Made by a program: the position numbers and the translations under genes. Of a stretch of DNA of 64,000 bases, positions 60,544 through 64,000 are shown piece after piece. Each line of letters starts with the position of its first letter. Position 1 is the stretch's first letter. Source of the stretch: Nitrosospira sp. Nsp11 (lineage in GTDB: Bacteria; Pseudomonadota; Gammaproteobacteria; Burkholderiales; Nitrosomonadaceae). The notes beneath the pieces are model-generated. The model was not told where the DNA came from. It did not search any database and saw only the letters and a list, made by a program, of their open reading frames with translations. Where the stretch lies: positions 1 through 64,000 of the forward strand of contig NZ_FRBV01000005.1 of assembly GCF_900142705.1 (NCBI RefSeq), in the 5' to 3' direction.

Positions 60544-60930
60544 CTAGTTATTTTGGCGGCGGCTTTTTACGTACTCTATCTGCTCGTGGGCCAACACCTC
60601 ACATTGATATTCCAATGCTACTGGCGGAAGAGAGATTATTTTTTTTGCGTGGTTTGTGTGTTTCGCAGCAACCGACTCTGCGCGTCGCATCGCCACCGCC
60701 GCGTTTTTATCTCGCATGGCTGAGGCCGCCTCCAGCGCATCCATTGCGCTGCGCACGGATTGAATATCCGTCGCGCATTTGTCGTTCGCTGCCGATAGCA
60801 CGGCGTTACTGGAACTGAGCCGCTGTATCTCCGACGCGGACCGCCAATTGCTGACTGCAAAACCGCCACTAAAGGCAAGAGCGACAAAAATTGCGAGGAC
60901 GATTGCTATAATCGCTGGACTGCTGATCAT
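60544..60930 (-). CDS. Phage inner-membrane spanin (Rz)-like protein
   Basis: 128 residues. One N-terminal membrane helix (about 5-25: PAIIAIVLAIFVALAFSGGF), then a helical periplasmic part with coiled-coil heptads (SEIQRLSSSNAVLSAANDKC) and a basic tail. This is the layout of an inner-membrane spanin. It is the first gene of the phage block in transcription order. The partner o-spanin-like gene is 367 bases on, apart, not nested as in lambda. Confidence 0.65.
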   Translation of the reverse strand: MISSPAIIAIVLAIFVALAFSGGFAVSNWRSASEIQRLSSSNAVLSAANDKCATDIQSVRSAMDALEAASAMRDKNAAVAMRRAESVAAKHTNHAKKIISLPPVALEYQCEVLAHEQIEYVKSRRQNN

Positions 60931-60965
60931 TTACGTTTGCCTATCAAGCTGTTGAGAGCGGGCAA

Positions 60966-61202
60966 TAAAAAACCCGCATGAGGCGGGTTGGCTAGTAGTC
61001 AGGATACTGCGTAAGCGCAGATCCTATTTCATAGGACGTAGGCGTTGATTACGCAAAGCGCATTGCGCCGTATGGGCGTACAAGAATTTCTTCAAATATT
61101 ATTGCTTCCTGGAGGGCAGGCAAAAAAAAGCCGCTAAAAAGCGGTCAATAAAAAACCCGCGAAAGGCGGGTGGATGTGAACCCCACTGTAGCGGGGTTTT
61201 TA
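60966..61202. terminator. Cluster of four intrinsic terminators
   Basis: On the minus strand: CCCGC/GCGGG hairpins followed by T-runs at 60966-60989 and 61148-61171, and CCGC/GCGG at 61122-61146 followed by a T-run. On the plus strand: CCCC..GGGG at 61179-61202 with TTTTT. All are tight hairpins. The minus-strand ones would stop leftward transcripts before the phage genes. Confidence 0.75.
61000..61083. repeat. Three adjacent small dyads (REP-like)
   Basis: AGGAT..CTGCG/CGCAG..ATCCT, then TCCTAT/ATAGGA, then GCGTTGATTACGC with GCGCATTGCGCC. The last part looks like a worn form of the common GCGGATTACGC-type intergenic repeat of proteobacteria. The element is non-coding. Confidence 0.5.
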
Positions 61203-61495
61203 GTTTTAGTGATCGTGCACGGAAATCCACAATATGGAAGCGAATTATACAGCGTTACCGGTCGTTGTCAAGAGGTTTCTACGTTAAAAGGTATAGAATG
61301 GAAAATCACTATGTTGCGGTATTCAATTTCCCATAGAGCGCTGCCGGAAATTGTCTTCACTGGAGAAAAATTCACTCAGCTACAATGAAAATTGATTTTT
61401 TGCCGCCGGCTGCTATAAATAAAAGCGACCGGGGCGGTGCGGTATAATGATTCAGCGGACCCTTGCTTCGATACTCACACTTTCTTGAGATATCC

Positions 61496-62071
61496 GTGAT
61501 CAAACCTTTCATAGTGCTCTTCATATTCGGTCTGGCATATTCGGGCCAGGCGCCAGCACAGGAATGGGGGGCTGCAAACCAGGACGCCGCAGCCAATCCC
61601 CCTGCGGAGATAATGCAGGACAACCCGTTCATTTATCCCCCGGCAATGAGTAACCCGCTTGTGCCTTTGGGGGCGTCGCATAAACAGGCTCAGCGCCTTG
61701 ATCGATCTTCACTTGGCGGGCCGGTCGTGGTATTGCCCATGCCCCCGATGGGCGGTGGTTCGGGCTATAACACCATGCAGGGGTTCCAGTATCCCGGCAG
61801 TTATATGCCGCGGGACACGCCTCTTCACAAAGTTAATGGTTATGTGGTTTGCGATCCGCCTGATCTGGCTGAGGAAGCGGCGACGGCCGAAGCCACGACA
61901 ACCGCACCAGCGCGGCGTTTGGTCAAAATCACGTCAACACGACCCTTGGCGGCGCCTGGCCGTCAGCAGCCTTGTCCAGTCTATACGGTAAACGGCGAGA
62001 TCGCAAAACAACAAAGCCACACCGCTACAACCAGGCCTTCAAGCCCAAACGCACCAAAAATTATGCGATAA
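61496..62071 (+). CDS. Exported Pro-rich protein of unknown function
   Basis: 191 residues from GTG 61496, which lies downstream of a GAG site; TTG 61463 is an alternative. Residues 1-22 are a signal peptide (IKPFIVLFIFGLAYSGQAPA). The rest is Pro/Ala/Gly-rich and low in secondary structure: FIYPPAMSNPLVPLG, VVVLPMPPMGGGSGYN, APARRLVKITSTRPL. Two Cys near the middle and end. No family. It is 12 bases upstream of the Bor-like gene in the same direction. Confidence 0.65.
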   Translation: MIKPFIVLFIFGLAYSGQAPAQEWGAANQDAAANPPAEIMQDNPFIYPPAMSNPLVPLGASHKQAQRLDRSSLGGPVVVLPMPPMGGGSGYNTMQGFQYPGSYMPRDTPLHKVNGYVVCDPPDLAEEAATAEATTTAPARRLVKITSTRPLAAPGRQQPCPVYTVNGEIAKQQSHTATTRPSSPNAPKIMR

Positions 62072-62082
62072 GGAGAGCGGTA

Positions 62083-62487
62083 ATGGGAACCGCAAGCATG
62101 AGAGAGCGCGGCACAGGTAAGGAATTTCGCTCCTGGTGTGTTGCTGCCTGCATGGGCCTTTTTTTCCTGTCCGGCTGCGCCAGTTTTCAGGTCAGTGTTC
62201 CAGATTCGGACCCTATAAGTCCTGAAGGGCATACTGCGGGTTACCAAAGCAGGACTATGCACGCGTATTTTTGGGGATTGATGCTGGACCCCCAGGTTTT
62301 TGCAGCGGAATGCCATGGCCAGGGTATCAACGATGTCGTAATCTACCGTACGCTGGCTCATGATCTTGCCGGTGTTATCACCTTGGGTCTTTGGATGCCG
62401 ACGGAGGTGCACTTCCGCTGCAAAGCACCGCCGACAAGGCCGGGCACGCTTCCTGTACCGCGAAAAAGATCACGGAACGTTTCTTGA
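62083..62487 (+). CDS. Bor-like lipoprotein
   Basis: 134 residues from ATG 62083 (AAGGAG about 7 bases upstream). Lipobox SGCAS after a hydrophobic region (VAACMGLFFLSGC). The mature part has SRTMHAYFWGLMLDP, then ECHGQGINDVVIYRTL, and GVITLGLWMPTEVHFRC, which matches the end of phage lambda Bor (LGFITLGIYTPLEARVYC). Bor gives serum resistance in E. coli lysogens. This may be a lysogenic-conversion gene near the prophage end, or a chromosomal homologue. Confidence 0.7.
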   Translation: MGTASMRERGTGKEFRSWCVAACMGLFFLSGCASFQVSVPDSDPISPEGHTAGYQSRTMHAYFWGLMLDPQVFAAECHGQGINDVVIYRTLAHDLAGVITLGLWMPTEVHFRCKAPPTRPGTLPVPRKRSRNVS

Positions 62488-62499
62488 TAAGTATCAGCC

Positions 62500-62661
62500 G
62501 GCAGCCTGTCGGACTTGAAGAATCGCAGCGAAAGTGACTCGGTGAGGAAAAATATTGAGGATTTTGAAGGCCAATAGTTATTCTACTGGCCGAAAAAGCG
62601 GCGAGATATGAGCCAACCAAGCGCTTTCGCAGCCGATTTCCTTTAAGTCCAACAGGCTGCC
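62500..62661. repeat. MITE-like 162 bp inverted repeat
   Basis: Left arm 62500-62537 and right arm 62622-62661 begin and end with GGCAGCCTGT.GGACTT and continue over about 38-40 bases with few mismatches and a small gap. A nested dyad GGCCA.TAG/CTA.TGGCC lies in the centre at 62569-62591. The whole could fold into one long hairpin. It lies 22 bases upstream of the FAD-linked oxidase ATG. No protein gene is inside. Confidence 0.75.
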
Positions 62662-62683
62662 AGAACCATAAGGAAGCAAGAAT

Positions 62684-64000
62684 ATGCCAAACGGACGACA
62701 CGAAAACAGCTCGGATGAACGAATTTTTTTTCGCCCCACCATCCTCGAAACCGGACGGCACGACTCTTTCAGGCAGACGATCGAAGGAGAATACGTCTTT
62801 CGCATCGATCGGGGCGGCAAGCCGCCTTTCGACACTTACAATGAAGCGACAAAGGGATTGCAGGGCATCATTCAGGCTTGCGTTCGGGATGGCAAGTCTC
62901 TGCGCGCGCATGGCAGCCTGTGGTCGCTGAGTACCGTCGCCGTCACCAATGGCCGCCTGATAGACAACACAGCATTGCGACTGGCGTTCGAGGTCCCGCA
63001 TGCGCTGACCGATTCCGGGTATGCAGGCGATTCCGCGAAACTGCGCTTCATCGAATGCGGCAACTCGGTTGCCGCGCTGAACGAATATCTCTTTGCCAGC
63101 GGCTTGTCGATCAAAGGTTGCGGCTCCAACAACGGCCAGACCGTCGCTGGCGCGGTCTCGACGGGAACCCATGGTGGCGCTTACAACTTTGGTGCGATGC
63201 AGGAGATGGTCGTCGGGTTGCACCTTATCACCGGACCGAACAAGCAAGTCTATCTGGAGCGGAAATCATATCCCGTGATGCAACCCGCCTTTGCGGAGAG
63301 CATAGGCGCCGATTTCATACAGGACGATACCCTTTTCAACGCTGCGCTGGTGAGCCTGGGCTCCTTCGGCATTATTCACGGCATCATGATTGAGACGCGT
63401 GCGCTTTTCATTCTGAATGCGGTCCGATTCCGGCATCCGTATGACGCCACGCTCAAGGCCGCGATCGCCGCCTGCGACCCGACTCTGATTCCCCTGCCGG
63501 CGATAGCCAATGCCGTGCCCAAAGACAATCCCTACCATTTTGAAATATTCTTCAACCCCAACGAGGGCACACCCCCTGCCGAAGCCATAGTTCTCGTAAT
63601 GTACGAATCAGCCTATGATCCGGATAATTACACATCGCCGGAATGGAATGCCGGAGAGCCCGGCCTGGGCGCCTCCGGCCTTGACATTATGGGCGCGCTG
63701 GTGGGGAAAATTCCCAGTCCGATAAACAAGCTGGCCCTGCCATTGCTCAACAGCCAGGTAGAGGCGGAGTTCTCGCCTTATTTCAAAAAGGCGATCATCC
63801 GCGATCTTTTCCGAGGTGAAAAAACTTTGGGCAAGACTCTCGGCTGCGGTGTCGGAATGCCCGTCTCCCGTGCGATCGAGGCAATGGAAATCGCTTTCAG
63901 GATATACAAAGACGCAAACGTCGTCCTGCCGCTGATACTCTCGCACCGTTTTGTCAAAGGCACACAGGCACTGCTCGGATTCACCCGCTTCGACATCACG
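62684..64000 (+). CDS. FAD-linked oxidase, VAO family (cut by right edge)
   Basis: 439 codons from ATG 62684 (AAGGA nine bases upstream) to the edge with no stop. The FAD-binding domain is recognisable from about 60 to 230: DGKSLRAHGSLWSLS (pattern of sugar-lactone oxidases), FIECGNSVAALNEYLFASGL, and the pyrophosphate-binding GCGSNNGQTVAGAVSTGTHG. The substrate domain begins at about residue 240 and is incomplete. Family members oxidise alcohols, sugar lactones or related compounds using covalent or non-covalent FAD. The HGG region has a His where 8alpha-linked FAD occurs in some relatives. Its substrate is unknown. Confidence 0.82.
   Translation, partial: MPNGRHENSSDERIFFRPTILETGRHDSFRQTIEGEYVFRIDRGGKPPFDTYNEATKGLQGIIQACVRDGKSLRAHGSLWSLSTVAVTNGRLIDNTALRLAFEVPHALTDSGYAGDSAKLRFIECGNSVAALNEYLFASGLSIKGCGSNNGQTVAGAVSTGTHGGAYNFGAMQEMVVGLHLITGPNKQVYLERKSYPVMQPAFAESIGADFIQDDTLFNAALVSLGSFGIIHGIMIETRALFILNAVRFRHPYDATLKAAIAACDPTLIPLPAIANAVPKDNPYHFEIFFNPNEGTPPAEAIVLVMYESAYDPDNYTSPEWNAGEPGLGASGLDIMGALVGKIPSPINKLALPLLNSQVEAEFSPYFKKAIIRDLFRGEKTLGKTLGCGVGMPVSRAIEAMEIAFRIYKDANVVLPLILSHRFVKGTQALLGFTRFDIT

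Larger units (their letters stand above)
38792..60930 (-). mobile_element. Podovirus-like prophage block: morphogenesis and lysis genes only
   Basis: Some 22 kb in which every recognised gene lies on the minus strand, densely packed with ATGA/TGATG overlaps. Order of transcription: spanin-like pair, terS, terL, P22-type portal, unknown, tailspike, scaffold, capsid, head-tail proteins, fibre, broken fibre-assembly gene, lysis cassette, tail protein, LamG protein, GNAT-like, internal proteins. No tape-measure or long-tail genes, consistent with a short-tailed phage. No integrase, repressor, polymerase or attachment repeat was found in the window. Boundaries are set by the last phage-like genes, not by seen att sites. 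Confidence 0.85.
60931..61495. other. Right flank of phage block: terminators and dyads, no gene
   Basis: The stretch holds four intrinsic terminators (listed together) and small dyads near 61000-61060. No attachment-site duplication with the left flank was seen by eye. The promoter of the phage operon, if any, should lie here or further right. Confidence 0.5.

Noticed and set aside
38648-61495. Attachment-site duplication flanking the phage block
   Set aside because: No convincing direct repeat joining 38650-38790 with 60930-61495 was found by eye; a computed search would be needed to claim one.
62378-63247. 289-codon frame on the minus strand opposite the FAD-linked oxidase
   Set aside because: The plus strand encodes a convincing FAD-binding protein; the minus frame has no recognisable domains.
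1-64000. CRISPR array
   Set aside because: No series of short identical repeats with unique spacers was seen; the only tandem repeat is the 76 bp set at 60326-60517, which has too few copies and large, related spacers.

Overview
The window looks like a chromosome segment of a Gram-negative betaproteobacterium. I infer the Nitrosospira/Nitrosomonadaceae neighbourhood, without certainty, from the HrpA type, the tmk-holB-tatD gene order, a PEP-CTERM protein, many lipoproteins and mixed decayed mobile DNA. No rRNA, tRNA or CRISPR array was recognised.

Bases 1-8200 are accessory. They hold an IS5-type transposase cut by the left edge, a complete dihydroxyacetone kinase gene, an IS6-type element with a frameshifted transposase ending six bases from the kinase start, and a large hybrid sensor kinase between two decayed SRAP/YedK remnants. 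Bases 8200-32700 are mostly chromosomal: VOC and YCII proteins, MgtC, two SDR enzymes, an ankyrin protein next to tatD, holB and tmk, an exported MsrA/MsrB pair, a PEP-CTERM protein, two overlapping micro-ORFs for membrane proteins, a protein resembling the front of giant Tc-toxin-like proteins, HrpA, a sugar-phosphate mutarotase, an acetyltransferase, an HxlR regulator, a GDCCVxC cysteine protein and a tandem pair of small lipoproteins.

Bases 33000-38650 hold a P-type ATPase remnant, a PstS-like phosphate-binding protein behind two Pho-box-like repeats 21 bp apart, two glycosyltransferases and a FkbM methyltransferase.

Bases 38792-60930 are a phage block in which every gene lies on the minus strand. 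Read in transcription order it runs: spanin-like pair, small and large terminase, P22-type portal, a beta-helix tailspike, scaffold, an N4-gp56-type capsid protein, head-tail proteins, tail fibre, a broken fibre-assembly-type gene, a lysis cassette with a lysozyme, a large tail protein, a LamG protein with a 22-residue repeat, a GNAT-like protein and two internal or structural proteins. Intrinsic terminators separate the modules. No integrase, repressor or replication gene is visible, so the block is the morphogenesis and lysis half of a podovirus-like prophage. To its right lie stacked terminators, a Bor-like lipoprotein, a MITE-like inverted repeat and an FAD-linked oxidase cut by the right edge.
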